Assembly (NCBI RefSeq): GCF_016745505.1
Contig: NZ_JAERUC010000032.1
Coordinates: 1-39,197 of the forward strand
Source of the DNA: Streptomyces silvae
GTDB taxonomy: Bacteria > Actinomycetota > Actinomycetes > Streptomycetales > Streptomycetaceae
Length of the DNA stretch: 39,197 nucleotides
Reading direction: 5' to 3'
Shown here: piece after piece, positions 1-7,365 of the stretch
Layout: each line of letters begins with the position of its first letter
Position numbering within the stretch: position 1 is the stretch's first letter
Notes under the pieces: model-generated
Database searches by the model: none
What the model saw: the letters and a program-made list of their open reading frames with translations, nothing else
Told to the model about the DNA's origin: nothing
Made by a program: the position numbers and the translations under genes

Positions 1-71
1 ACACATGTTCTGTGTCGCGGCCCGCGGCTCTTGTTCGGTGCGGTGGTGCGCATCCGTGCGGTGTTACGCGG

Positions 72-446
72 TCAGGCAGACTTCCTGCTGTCCCGCGGGT
101 GCACGGCGATGTTCATGGCACCGGAGCGCAGGACCGCCAGCCTCTCGGCCAGCACTTCCTCCAGCTCCTCGCGGGTACGCCGCTCCATGAGCATGTCCCA
201 GTGCGTACGCGCGGGCTTGCCCTTCTTCTCCTCGGGGCCATCCCCGTCCACCAGGAGTGCCGTGGCGCCGCACGCCTTGCACTCCCATTCCGCCGGAATT
301 TCCGCCTCTACCGAGAACGGCATCTCAAATCGATGTCCGTTCGGGCATGCGTACTCCACCGCCTGGCGCGGGGCCAGATCGATGCCGCGGTCCGTCTCGT
401 AGCTGGTAACCACGAGTCGCGTACCGCGGAGAGCTCGCTCACTCAT
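72..446 (-). CDS. rbpA: RNA polymerase-binding protein RbpA
   Basis: This 124-aa protein is RbpA, the actinobacterial RNA polymerase-binding factor. RbpA contacts the principal sigma factor and core enzyme, stabilises the open complex and influences rifampicin tolerance. Visible features: start MSERALRGTR; a small core carrying C34, H38, C56 and C59 (YACPNGH ... ECKACG), consistent with the zinc-binding site known in Streptomyces RbpA; a basic linker (EEKKGKPARTHWDML) around residues 72-86; and a C-terminal helical sigma-interaction region (ERRTREELEEVLAERL). The length fits the family. The ATG at 446 has a GGGAGG ribosome-binding site about 8 nt upstream. The gene is monocistronic here, because the upstream region holds its own promoters and the next gene on the strand ends at 711. 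The sigma-R-type promoter agrees with published disulfide-stress induction of rbpA in S. coelicolor. Confidence 0.97.
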   Translation of the reverse strand: MSERALRGTRLVVTSYETDRGIDLAPRQAVEYACPNGHRFEMPFSVEAEIPAEWECKACGATALLVDGDGPEEKKGKPARTHWDMLMERRTREELEEVLAERLAVLRSGAMNIAVHPRDSRKSA

Positions 447-507
447 GAATCGTGCCTCCCGGGCTTGTCGCCCACAGGACAGGTGTCGCTGTCGTCGTCA
501 TCCGGTC

Positions 508-533
508 AACGTCCGGTCGGCGGCAAAGATTCC
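508..533 (-). promoter_or_regulatory. Sigma-R-type promoter of rbpA
   Basis: Read on the minus strand, GGGAAT (-35; the GGAAT core is 533-529) is followed by exactly 18 nt and then GTT (510-508). This matches the sigma-R consensus GGAAT-N18-GTT. The predicted start near 500 gives an approximately 50-nt leader to the rbpA ATG at 446. S. coelicolor rbpA is an established sigma-R target, so motif, spacing and gene identity agree. Confidence 0.85.
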
Positions 534-579
534 CGTTGCCGGTCATGCGTCGCCCGTCGTGCCGCTGCTTGGTCTGGGT

Positions 580-608
580 TTACTACCCCCCGGTGCCCGG
601 TTTGTCAC
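580..608 (-). promoter_or_regulatory. Putative housekeeping (HrdB-type) second promoter of rbpA
   Basis: On the minus strand GTGACA (608-603) is separated by 17 nt from TAGTAA (585-580), a reasonable HrdB-type -35/-10 pair upstream of the sigma-R promoter. The -35 lies in one of two direct copies of GGTGACAA (plus-strand TTGTCACC at 602-609 and 621-628, 19 bp apart), which could also bind a regulator. No other gene is visible between 447 and 710. Confidence 0.55.
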
Positions 609-710
609 CTCTGGTCGAAGTTGTCACCCAACGGTTCGGCTTCCTCCACTGGCAGTAACGGTCCTCCGGGCAGACCAAAGGCGTACACTACCGGCCTTTC
701 ACTTCAACGT

Positions 711-2075
711 CTAAATCCGCTCCGGCACGGCGTTGCCCGCGGCGGCCACCGCGGCCCGCACGGGAACCCTCGCCAGGAGCACCGAGCCGAGCGCGAAGAA
801 GAGCACCAGCGACAGGATCGCGTCCCGGTAACTGCCGGTGAGCTGGTAGCCGAGACCGAAGACCAGGGGCCCCAGCCAGCTGAGTCCCCGGTCGCTCATC
901 TCGTAGGCGGAGAAGTACTCCGCCTCCTTGCCCCGCGGTACGAGGTGCGAGAACAGGGACCGCGAGAGGGCCTGGCTGCCGCCCATCACCAGCCCGATCG
1001 CCGCCGCCAGGGAGTAGAAGAACACCGGCGCGTCGGCGGGCAGCACGTACGCCGCGGCGAGGATCAGCGTCCAGACGGCCAGCGAGACGAGAATCGTGCG
1101 CTTCGCCCCGTACACCCGGGCGAGCCGGCCCATCCCCAGCGCCCCCGCCACCGCGAGGACCTGCACCAGCAGCACCGCGGTGATCAGGGTCGTCTGGTCG
1201 AGGCCGAGCTCCTCGGAGCCGTACAGCGAGGCCTGGGAGATCACCGTCTGGATGCCGTCGTTGTAGATCAGATAGGCCAGCAGGAAGGAGAGCGTGAGCG
1301 GGTGGCGGCGCATGTCGCGCAGCGTCGCCCGCAGCTGCCGCCAGCCGGAGCCGACCGCGCCGTCGCCGCCCGGTGCCACCCGGCGGTCCCGCAGCCGCCG
1401 CAACGGCACCAGGGCGAAGGCGCCCCACCACACGCCCGCCGAGGCGATGCAGATCCGGACCGCGTCGGACTCGGACAGGCCGAAGGAGTCGTGGCCGGTG
1501 TAGAGCACCAGGTTCAGGACGAGGACGAAGGCGCCCGAGGTGTACCCGAAGGCCCAACCGCGCGAGGAGACCGCGTCGCGCTCCTCCGGGGTGGAGATCT
1601 GGGGCAGGTACGCGTTGTACAGGGCCATCGACACGGAGATCGACGCGTTCGCCACGATCAGCAGGAACGCCCCGAGCAGATAGCGGTCGCCCTCCAGGAA
1701 GAACATGCAGGCCGTGGCCGTCGCTCCCGTGTACGCGGCCGCCGCGAGCAGGGGCTTCTTGCGTCCGCTGCGGTCCGCCGCCGCGCCCACGACGGGCATG
1801 ACGATCACGGCCACCACGATGGACACCGACACGGCGTACGCGAAGAGCGATCCCGCCCGCACGGGTATGCCCAGGGGGTGCACGAACCCGTCCGCGTCGG
1901 CCGCCGCCTTGGCGATCGACGTCAGATAGGGGCCGAGGAAGACCGTGAGGACGCTGGTGGAGTACACGGAGCACGCGAAGTCGTAGAAGTACCAGCCGCG
2001 CTGTTCCCGTCTGCGGCCCGCGGCCTCGGCCGGCGGTCCGGCCGGGTCCTCCGTCCCTGCGATACCGGTGCTCAC
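711..2075 (-). CDS. MFS transporter, UMF1 (Atg22-like) family
   Basis: A 454-aa polytopic membrane protein of the major facilitator superfamily. The N-terminal motif RGWYFYDFACSVYSTSV resembles the W-x-x-YDxAxSxY signature of UMF1/Atg22-like transporters. The loop GAAADRSGRKKPLL is the MFS A-like motif between TM2 and TM3. About 12 hydrophobic segments can be followed to a short hydrophilic tail (NAVPERI). The GTG at 2075 (VSTGIAGTEDP) fits because it precedes a short hydrophilic leader just before the family motif; the frame stays open far upstream but there overlaps the phosphodiesterase gene. The gene lies 44 nt downstream of the phosphodiesterase gene on the same strand and is probably the last gene of that operon. 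The substrate cannot be told from sequence; the linkage suggests a metabolite related to phosphodiester or glycerol breakdown, which is inference. Confidence 0.88.
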   Translation of the reverse strand: MSTGIAGTEDPAGPPAEAAGRRREQRGWYFYDFACSVYSTSVLTVFLGPYLTSIAKAAADADGFVHPLGIPVRAGSLFAYAVSVSIVVAVIVMPVVGAAADRSGRKKPLLAAAAYTGATATACMFFLEGDRYLLGAFLLIVANASISVSMALYNAYLPQISTPEERDAVSSRGWAFGYTSGAFVLVLNLVLYTGHDSFGLSESDAVRICIASAGVWWGAFALVPLRRLRDRRVAPGGDGAVGSGWRQLRATLRDMRRHPLTLSFLLAYLIYNDGIQTVISQASLYGSEELGLDQTTLITAVLLVQVLAVAGALGMGRLARVYGAKRTILVSLAVWTLILAAAYVLPADAPVFFYSLAAAIGLVMGGSQALSRSLFSHLVPRGKEAEYFSAYEMSDRGLSWLGPLVFGLGYQLTGSYRDAILSLVLFFALGSVLLARVPVRAAVAAAGNAVPERI

Positions 2076-2119
2076 GCGGCCCCCTCGATCGTCCCGTGCG
2101 GACGCGGCAGGTCCCGGCG

Positions 2120-2893
2120 TCAGGCCCAGGCCCCCCGCTCGCTCAGCACCGTGCGCAGCGTCTCGATGTGATCGGTCATGATGCCATCCACCCCGAGGTC
2201 CAGGAGCGCCGCCATCCGTTCCGGTTCGTTGACCGTCCAGACATGGACCTGCAGCCCCCGCGCGTGCGCCGTCCGGACGAAGCGCCGGTCGACGACGCGG
2301 ATGCCGCTCTGGGTCTCCGGGACCTGTGCGCAGACCGCGCCCGCCCGGAGCGCCGCCGGGATTCCGTACGACCGCAGCCGCAGCGCAAGCACACCGCGCA
2401 CCCCGTAGGAGGTGGCCAGGCGCGGGCCTGCGAGGCGGTGGGCCCTGGCCACGCGCGCCTCGGAGAACGAGCCCACGCAGACCCGGTCCCACGCGTCGGT
2501 CCTGCGGATCAGCTCGACGAGCGGGGCGAGGGCGGGCTCCGCCTTGATGTCCACGTTCCAGCGGGCGTCGGGGAACTCCTCCAGCAGCTCCTCGAAGAGC
2601 GGCAGCGGCTCGCTGCCCGCCACCCTGGCCCGGCGCACCTCGCTCCAGGGCAGCTCGGCTATCCGCCCCCGGGAGTCCGTCACCCGGTCCAGGGTCGGGT
2701 CGTGGAAGGCGACGAGCCTGCCGTCCGCCGTGGCGTGCACATCGGTCTCGAAGTAGCGGTAGCCGAGGCCGGCCGCGCGCCGGAAGGCGGTCGCGGTGTT
2801 CTCCAAGCCGTCCGCGGCCCCGCCCCGGTGGGCGAAGGGGATCGTCGAAGGGTGGTCCAGATAGGGGTGGCGCCCCGAAGTCACTGCGGTCAC
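2120..2893 (-). CDS. Glycerophosphodiester phosphodiesterase (cytoplasmic)
   Basis: A 257-aa GDPD-family TIM-barrel enzyme that hydrolyses glycerophosphodiesters to glycerol-3-phosphate and an alcohol. The catalytic signature is complete: FAHRGG with H22, then E31-N, the metal-binding E49/D51 pair in YFETDVH, and H64 in VAFHDPTLDR. The later barrel motif WNVDIK and the end motif HVWTVNEPERM ... GVDGIMTDH are also typical. There is no signal peptide, so it probably acts in the cytoplasm on imported or lipid-derived glycerophosphodiesters. The GTG start at 2893 overlaps the TGA of the upstream membrane-protein gene (GTGA), implying translational coupling. A second GTG three codons later (2884) is an alternative start. 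Confidence 0.93.
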   Translation of the reverse strand: MTAVTSGRHPYLDHPSTIPFAHRGGAADGLENTATAFRRAAGLGYRYFETDVHATADGRLVAFHDPTLDRVTDSRGRIAELPWSEVRRARVAGSEPLPLFEELLEEFPDARWNVDIKAEPALAPLVELIRRTDAWDRVCVGSFSEARVARAHRLAGPRLATSYGVRGVLALRLRSYGIPAALRAGAVCAQVPETQSGIRVVDRRFVRTAHARGLQVHVWTVNEPERMAALLDLGVDGIMTDHIETLRTVLSERGAWA

Positions 2894-3558
2894 CGCGGAA
2901 GTATCGCCCCATCCGGTGTCCGCGCGGCAACGGCCACGGTGCGGGAGCCCGGCGCCGGGAGGTCGAAGAAGCGCAGGAAGAACTGGGCGAGCGGGCCGAT
3001 GGCCAGGGCGTAGAGGACCGTGCCGGCGCCGAGGGAGCCGCCGAGCAGGAAGCCGGTCACGACCACGGCCACCTCGATCGCCGTACGCACCAGCCGGATG
3101 GAGCGGCCCGTGAGCCGGTTCAGGCCGGTCATCAGGCCGTCGCGCGGTCCGGGCCCGAAGCGGGCGGATATGTACAGGCCCGTGGCGACGCCGTTGAGGA
3201 CGATGCCCGCGGCCATCAGCGGTACCTGCGCCCCGAGGCCGTGCACATCCGGTACGAGGGCGAGCGTGCCGTCCATCGCGATGCCGACGGCGAAGACGTT
3301 GGAGACGGTGCCCAGCCCCGGGCGCTGTCTGATCGGGATCCACAGGAGCAGGACGACCGCCCCGACGATGATCGAGACGACCCCGATGGAGATGCCCGTC
3401 CGCTCGGCCAGCCCCTGGTGCAGCACCCCCCACGGTTCCAGCCCCAGTCCGGCCCGGACCAGCAGCGCCGAACTCGCCCCGTACAGGGCCAGGCCCACGT
3501 ACAGATGGGTCAGTCGCCGGGCGAGCCGGGTGCCGCTCGGAGAAGTGGTGTCGGACAA
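2890..3558 (-). CDS. YczE-like integral membrane protein
   Basis: A 222-aa hydrophobic protein with about five to six membrane segments (for example HLYVGLALYGASSALLVRAG, VVSIIVGAVVLLLWIP and LVRTAIEVAVVVTGFLLGG). It resembles the YczE/YitT-like family of unknown function; GLGLEPWGVLHQGLAERTG and RFGPGPRDGLMTGL fit that family's repeated G-P-W/R-D motifs. I chose the TTG at 3558 because AGGGGG lies at proper distance upstream and translation would start just before the first hydrophilic-to-hydrophobic transition. The gene is first in a leftward operon with the phosphodiesterase and MFS genes and is divergent from a MocR regulator. In other bacteria a MocR protein, YczR, sits next to yczE and is thought to control it. 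Its molecular role is unknown. Confidence 0.85.
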   Translation of the reverse strand: MSDTTSPSGTRLARRLTHLYVGLALYGASSALLVRAGLGLEPWGVLHQGLAERTGISIGVVSIIVGAVVLLLWIPIRQRPGLGTVSNVFAVGIAMDGTLALVPDVHGLGAQVPLMAAGIVLNGVATGLYISARFGPGPRDGLMTGLNRLTGRSIRLVRTAIEVAVVVTGFLLGGSLGAGTVLYALAIGPLAQFFLRFFDLPAPGSRTVAVAARTPDGAILPR

Positions 3559-3581
3559 GTGGTGCCCCCTGTGTGGTGGTA

Positions 3582-3675
3582 GTGGACTGCTGCATGTCAC
3601 TCTGTGGCGGGGAATTGGCCGCCAACTATGGCCAATCCGAGGAAGGTGGACTGATTTACATGGCGCAGTGGACTT
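3582..3675. promoter_or_regulatory. Candidate MocR operator region between yczE-like and mocR-like genes
   Basis: The 101-bp divergent intergenic region and the first codons of the regulator gene hold three direct copies of GTGGACT(G/T): 3582-3589, 3646-3653 and 3668-3675. The last two are 22 bp apart, about two helical turns, which suits a dimeric MocR regulator. Between them lies an inverted repeat, ATTGGCC (3614-3620) and GGCCAAT (3630-3636), with an internal TTGGC-C-GCCAA palindrome (3615-3625). Known MocR regulators often use direct or inverted repeats in the shared promoter. Confidence 0.5.
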
Positions 3676-5159
3676 CGACCGTCGGTGCGGCGCAGCTCGC
3701 CCGGCAGCTCCAGGGCCAGCAGGCGCGTCCGCTGCCGCCGGGCACCCGTAAGCCGCCCGCCTACCGTGCCCTCGCCGACGGGGTGCGCCTGCTCGTCCTG
3801 GAGGGCCGCGTCCCGGTGGCCGCACGGCTCCCCGCCGAACGCGAACTGGCGCTGGCCCTCTCCCTCAGCCGGACCACCGTCGCCGCGGCCTACGAGGCGC
3901 TCCGGGCGGAGGGCTTCCTGGAGTCCCGCCGCGGCGCCGGCAGCTGGACGGCCGTCCCCGCGGGCAACCCGCTGCCCGCCCGTGGCCTCGAACCGCTGCC
4001 CCCCGAGTCGCTCGGCTCCATGATCGACCTGGGCTGCGCCTCGCTGCCCGCCCCGGAACCCTGGCTGACCCGGGCCGTCCAGGGCGCCCTGGAGGAGCTT
4101 CCGCCGTACGCCCATACGCACGGCGACTACCCGGCCGGTCTGCCCGCCCTGCGGCAGATGATCGCGGACCGCTACACCGGGCACGGCATCCCCACGATGC
4201 CCGAGCAGATCATGGTCACCACCGGGGCGATGGGTGCCATCGACGCCATCTGCCATCTCTTCGCAGGGCGCGGCGAGCGCATCGCCGTGGAGTCCCCGAG
4301 CTACGCCAACATCCTCCAGCTCATGCGCGAGGCGGGTGCCAGGCTGGTGCCCGTGGCGATGGAGGAAGGGCTCGGCGGCTGGGACATGAACCGCTGGCGG
4401 CAGGTCCTGCGCGACGCCGCGCCGAGGCTGGCCTATGTCGTCGCCGACTTCCACAACCCCACCGGGGCCCTGGCCGACGAGCAGCAGCGCCGCGCCCTGG
4501 TCGAGGCCGCCCGGTCGGCGGGCACGGTCCTGGTGGTCGACGAGACCATGCACGAGCTGCACCTGGACCCGGACGTCGAGATGCCCCGCAGGGTCTGCGC
4601 GTTCGACCCGGCGGGCAGCACCGTCCTGACCGTCGGCTCCGCGAGCAAGGCGTTCTGGGCCGGCATGCGCATCGGCTGGGTGCGGGCCGCCCCGGACGTC
4701 ATCCGCAGCCTGGTCGCCGCACGCGCGTACGCCGACATGGGGACGCCCGTGCTGGAACAGCTCGCCATCAACTGGCTGATGCGGACCGGCGGCTGGGAGG
4801 AGGCCGTGGCCATCCGGCGCGAGCAGGCGCGGGAGAACAGGGACGACCTGGTGCGCGCCCTGCGCCGGGAGCTCCCTGCCTGGGAGTTCGAGGTGCCGCG
4901 CGGCGGCCTCACCCTGTGGGTGCGCACCGGCGGGCTCTCCGGCTCCCGGCTGGCCGTGGCGGGCGAGCGGGTCGGGGTCCGTGTGCCGTCGGGGCCCCGG
5001 TTCGGGGTGGACGGGGCCTTCGAGGGCTATGTGCGGCTGCCCTTCACCGTGGGAGGCCCGGTGGCGGACGAGGCGGCGCTGCGACTGGCCGCCGCCGCCG
5101 AGCTGGTCGGCTCCGGTGCGAGCGCGGGAGCCGAGGCGCCCCGGACCTTCGTGGCCTGA
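3660..5159 (+). CDS. MocR/YczR-type PLP-dependent transcriptional regulator
   Basis: A 499-aa fusion of an N-terminal GntR-type winged helix (about residues 35-105: AYRALADGVRLLVLEGRV, LPAERELALALSLSRTTVAAAYE) and a fold-type I aminotransferase domain (about 125-490). K330 in GSASKAFWAGMRIGW is the expected PLP Schiff-base lysine; the VADFHNPTG segment supplies the asparagine that contacts the cofactor. Such proteins are regulators that bind PLP, not transaminases. I chose the ATG at 3660 because it precedes the winged helix by a normal linker; an upstream in-frame start at 3573 would cross the putative operator. It is divergent from the YczE-like operon, the arrangement of YczR/yczE pairs, so it probably controls that operon and itself. 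It converges on the FtsK-like gene. Confidence 0.92.
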   Translation: MAQWTSTVGAAQLARQLQGQQARPLPPGTRKPPAYRALADGVRLLVLEGRVPVAARLPAERELALALSLSRTTVAAAYEALRAEGFLESRRGAGSWTAVPAGNPLPARGLEPLPPESLGSMIDLGCASLPAPEPWLTRAVQGALEELPPYAHTHGDYPAGLPALRQMIADRYTGHGIPTMPEQIMVTTGAMGAIDAICHLFAGRGERIAVESPSYANILQLMREAGARLVPVAMEEGLGGWDMNRWRQVLRDAAPRLAYVVADFHNPTGALADEQQRRALVEAARSAGTVLVVDETMHELHLDPDVEMPRRVCAFDPAGSTVLTVGSASKAFWAGMRIGWVRAAPDVIRSLVAARAYADMGTPVLEQLAINWLMRTGGWEEAVAIRREQARENRDDLVRALRRELPAWEFEVPRGGLTLWVRTGGLSGSRLAVAGERVGVRVPSGPRFGVDGAFEGYVRLPFTVGGPVADEAALRLAAAAELVGSGASAGAEAPRTFVA

Positions 5160-5180
5160 GGCGCCCCGGCTCCGTACCTT

Positions 5181-5205
5181 CGCGGGGGGCGCGAGGTGCC
5201 CCGCG
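5181..5205. terminator. GC-rich hairpin between convergent genes
   Basis: CGCGGGG (5181-5187) pairs with CCCCGCG (5199-5205) around an 11-nt loop, three bases before the stop codon of the leftward gene and 21 nt after the regulator stop. There is no U tract, as is common in Streptomyces. It could serve both convergent genes. Confidence 0.45.
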
Positions 5206-5207
5206 TC

Positions 5208-6809
5208 TCACCCTTCGGCGGCGGCCGGCGCCCCGATCAGCTGCTCGGTGTGTACGGACACGGGCTCGGCCGGCTTCTCCGGTACGGCCTGCTCCACCGC
5301 GGGCGCCCCGCCGGGCAGCAGATCCAGCACCGCCTGCCGGTGCGCCTCGCTCGTGGCCTCGTCGTACGGGTCGGGGGTGGCCGGCACTTGGAGCCGCAGG
5401 ACGGGCCCGGTGCCCAGCCGGGCGTAGCCACGGCCCGCAGGGACGTCGGCGGTGGGCGTGGTGTGCGGCTGGACGCCCAGGACCGCCTCGACCTCCTCGC
5501 GGTCGGCGGGACCGAGGACGGCGCGTGCCCTGGTGTGGGTGCGTACGGTCTCGGTGAGGGCGTCCAGGCTGTCGAACTGGTCCGCGACCACGACGGTCAC
5601 CCCGGCGGCGCGGCCGTGCCGCAGCGGCACCTGGAGGAGTTCCTGCGGGTCCTGCCTGCCGTCTGCGGCGGCCAGGTGCCCCAGCGCGCTCGGGCGGTCC
5701 AGCAGGATCCACAGGGGGCGCTTGATGTCCTCGGGCTCGGGATGGCCGGCCTGGCGGGCCCGGTTGGCGGCGATGAGCCGCCGCTCGGTCTCGTGCGCCG
5801 CCCATTCGAGCGTCGCGAGCGCCCCGGCCAGACCGCGCTCCACCGCGAGTACGCCGTCCCGGCCGGTCAGGAAGCCGTACTCGCCGGTGCCGCCGCCCTC
5901 CACGACGAGGATGTCGCCGTGCTGGAGGGCCTGGAGCGCGAGGGAGCGCATCAGGGTCGTGGTGCCGCTGCCCGGGTGCCCCGCGATCAGCAGGTGGGGT
6001 TCGGTCGAACGCGTGCCGGTCCGCCAGATCACGGGGGAGGCGTCGCGGGTCACGTCGCCGTCCTGGACCGGCACGGTGCGCCGGACGGCGTCGTCGTCGG
6101 TGAAGCCGAGGACCGTCTCGCCGGGCGCGGTGACGAAGCGCTGGGCGGCGATGGTCGTGGGGAGCGCGGGGAGCACGGTCATGACGAGGTGGTTGGCCTC
6201 CTCGTCCCAGGCGAAGTGGTATTCGCGGCCCCGGCCGGACTTGGCGTGCAGCACCTGCTCGACCCGGGCCCGGGACGCGGGGTCGCCGTCGGTGAAGTAC
6301 GCCGGGTAGTTCACCTGGAGCCGGGTGAGGCGCCCGTTGCCGTCGAAGGCGTACGACGTGCCGAAGACCTTCTCCCAGTCGCCGCCGTGGGAGAAGAGCG
6401 GACCGGGGTCGTCGGCCACGGAGAAGTGGGGGACCAGCGCCTCGTACAGCGCCCGGAGGCGTGCGGTCCCGGCTTCGTCGGGGCCGGTCCTCGCGGGGGT
6501 GCGGTCGCGCCCCCGCCATGCGGCGGCGCCCATCACCGAGATCAGGGCCAGCAGAGGCCCGTAGGGGATGAGCGCCACCACCAGTACGCAGGCCGCGACG
6601 AGGAACAGCACGTGTCCGCGCCGGTCCCTGGGCGTCGCGGCCCACTTCTGCCGTCCGGCTCCCGCCAGCAGCCGCAGGCCACGGGTGACCGTGATCAGCG
6701 GATGGAGGACGTCGGTGGCGTTGTCGGCGGCCGTGCGCGCGATCTCGCGACTGCGAGTGATCGAAACGCTGCCGCGCTGAAGGATGCGGGGGAGTGGTCG
6801 CCGGGCCAC
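5208..6809 (-). CDS. FtsK/SpoIIIE/TraB-like membrane ATPase
   Basis: A 533-aa protein with a basic N-terminus, one hydrophobic hairpin (about residues 64-97, LFLVAACVLVVALIPYGPLL) and a cytoplasmic P-loop domain. The Walker A motif GHPGSGTTTLMRS lies near residues 278-290. Possible Walker B strands are GDILVVEGGG and LWILLDRPS. The middle part (WEKVFGTSYAFDGNGRLTRL) resembles the N-terminal domain of actinobacterial FtsK-like translocases. The second P-loop residues are T-T-T instead of K-S/T, so the usual Walker lysine is missing. ATP binding may be weak or altered. The GTG at 6809 has an AGGAG site 6 nt upstream. It lies 37 nt after a small SpdD-like membrane gene, so the two form an operon. 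Conjugative Streptomyces elements pair TraB (FtsK-like) with Spd peptides, but no other transfer gene is present here. Confidence 0.75.
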   Translation of the reverse strand: MARRPLPRILQRGSVSITRSREIARTAADNATDVLHPLITVTRGLRLLAGAGRQKWAATPRDRRGHVLFLVAACVLVVALIPYGPLLALISVMGAAAWRGRDRTPARTGPDEAGTARLRALYEALVPHFSVADDPGPLFSHGGDWEKVFGTSYAFDGNGRLTRLQVNYPAYFTDGDPASRARVEQVLHAKSGRGREYHFAWDEEANHLVMTVLPALPTTIAAQRFVTAPGETVLGFTDDDAVRRTVPVQDGDVTRDASPVIWRTGTRSTEPHLLIAGHPGSGTTTLMRSLALQALQHGDILVVEGGGTGEYGFLTGRDGVLAVERGLAGALATLEWAAHETERRLIAANRARQAGHPEPEDIKRPLWILLDRPSALGHLAAADGRQDPQELLQVPLRHGRAAGVTVVVADQFDSLDALTETVRTHTRARAVLGPADREEVEAVLGVQPHTTPTADVPAGRGYARLGTGPVLRLQVPATPDPYDEATSEAHRQAVLDLLPGGAPAVEQAVPEKPAEPVSVHTEQLIGAPAAAEG

Positions 6810-6846
6810 GTCGGTCTCCTGGAGAGGTGGGAGCGGTTTCGGAGCG

Positions 6847-7041
6847 TCAGAACTTGATCCCGCCCAGCATGCTGGCGAGGCTCGCCCCGCCGGCCGTGAT
6901 GCTCGGGGCGATGGCTGTGCCGGCCAGGTAGAAGCCGAACAGCGCGCAGATGAGGGCGTGGGACGCCTTGAGCCCGTCCTTCTTGAAGAACAGGAAGACG
7001 ATGATGCCGAGCAGTACCACGCCCGAGATGGAGAGGATCAT
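6847..7041 (-). CDS. Small SpdD-like membrane protein
   Basis: A 64-aa protein with two membrane segments: residues 1-20 (ISGVVLLGIIVFLFF) and about 28-50 (HALICALFGFYLAGTAIAPS), ending in a Gly/Ser/Ala-rich tail GGASLASMLGGIKF. The HALICALFGFYLA ... GGASLAS pattern resembles SpdD-type small proteins encoded beside tra/spd genes of Streptomyces conjugative elements; this is recognition by eye, not an alignment. The ATG at 7041 has a GGAGAA ribosome-binding site. It is first in a two-gene unit with the FtsK-like ATPase, suggesting a membrane partner of that protein. The upstream region holds a palindromic operator candidate. Function is unknown. Confidence 0.78.
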   Translation of the reverse strand: MILSISGVVLLGIIVFLFFKKDGLKASHALICALFGFYLAGTAIAPSITAGGASLASMLGGIKF

Positions 7042-7124
7042 GAGCGGTTCTCCTGGTTGAGGGGGACAGTCACCATGAGTACTTCCAGGATCACAAGATG
7101 TACCTATACGATAAAAGGTGCAAG

Positions 7125-7151
7125 TGAGTGAATATCCTTCCATTTCACTCA
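7125..7151. promoter_or_regulatory. Palindromic operator candidate in the AT-rich promoter region of the SpdD/FtsK-like pair
   Basis: TGAGTGAA (7125-7132) and TTCACTCA (7144-7151) form a perfect 8-bp inverted repeat with an 11-nt spacer. A further half-site-like GGGTGAAAA follows at about 7157-7165. The surrounding 60 bp are strikingly AT-rich for this genome. On the minus strand it lies about 85-110 nt upstream of the SpdD-like start, next to TTGCAC and TATAGG promoter-like hexamers. The rest of 7042-7365 holds no other gene that I can support. Confidence 0.55.
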
Positions 7152-7365
7152 ACTGGTGGGTGAAAAGCAGAGGCCCGGGCGCTCCAGGCGTCCCACCGGC
7201 CCCGTCCCCACCGGAAAGCGGGCCCCGGGCGGTGATCTTCCGGCGCTCCGGGGCAGGCTCACGACTGCCCGGAGCAGTACTCTGTCGATTCACTCGTACG
7301 GCCCCCAGCCGTACTCCCCACCAGGTCAGCAACCGCGACCACGGCAACGGAAGGCGGCCCGTCCG

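Noticed and set aside
12..2171. 719-aa plus-strand open frame across rbpA and the MFS gene
   Set aside because: It is antisense to recognised genes and its translation is Arg/Gly/Pro/His-rich low-complexity sequence, typical of high-GC shadow frames.
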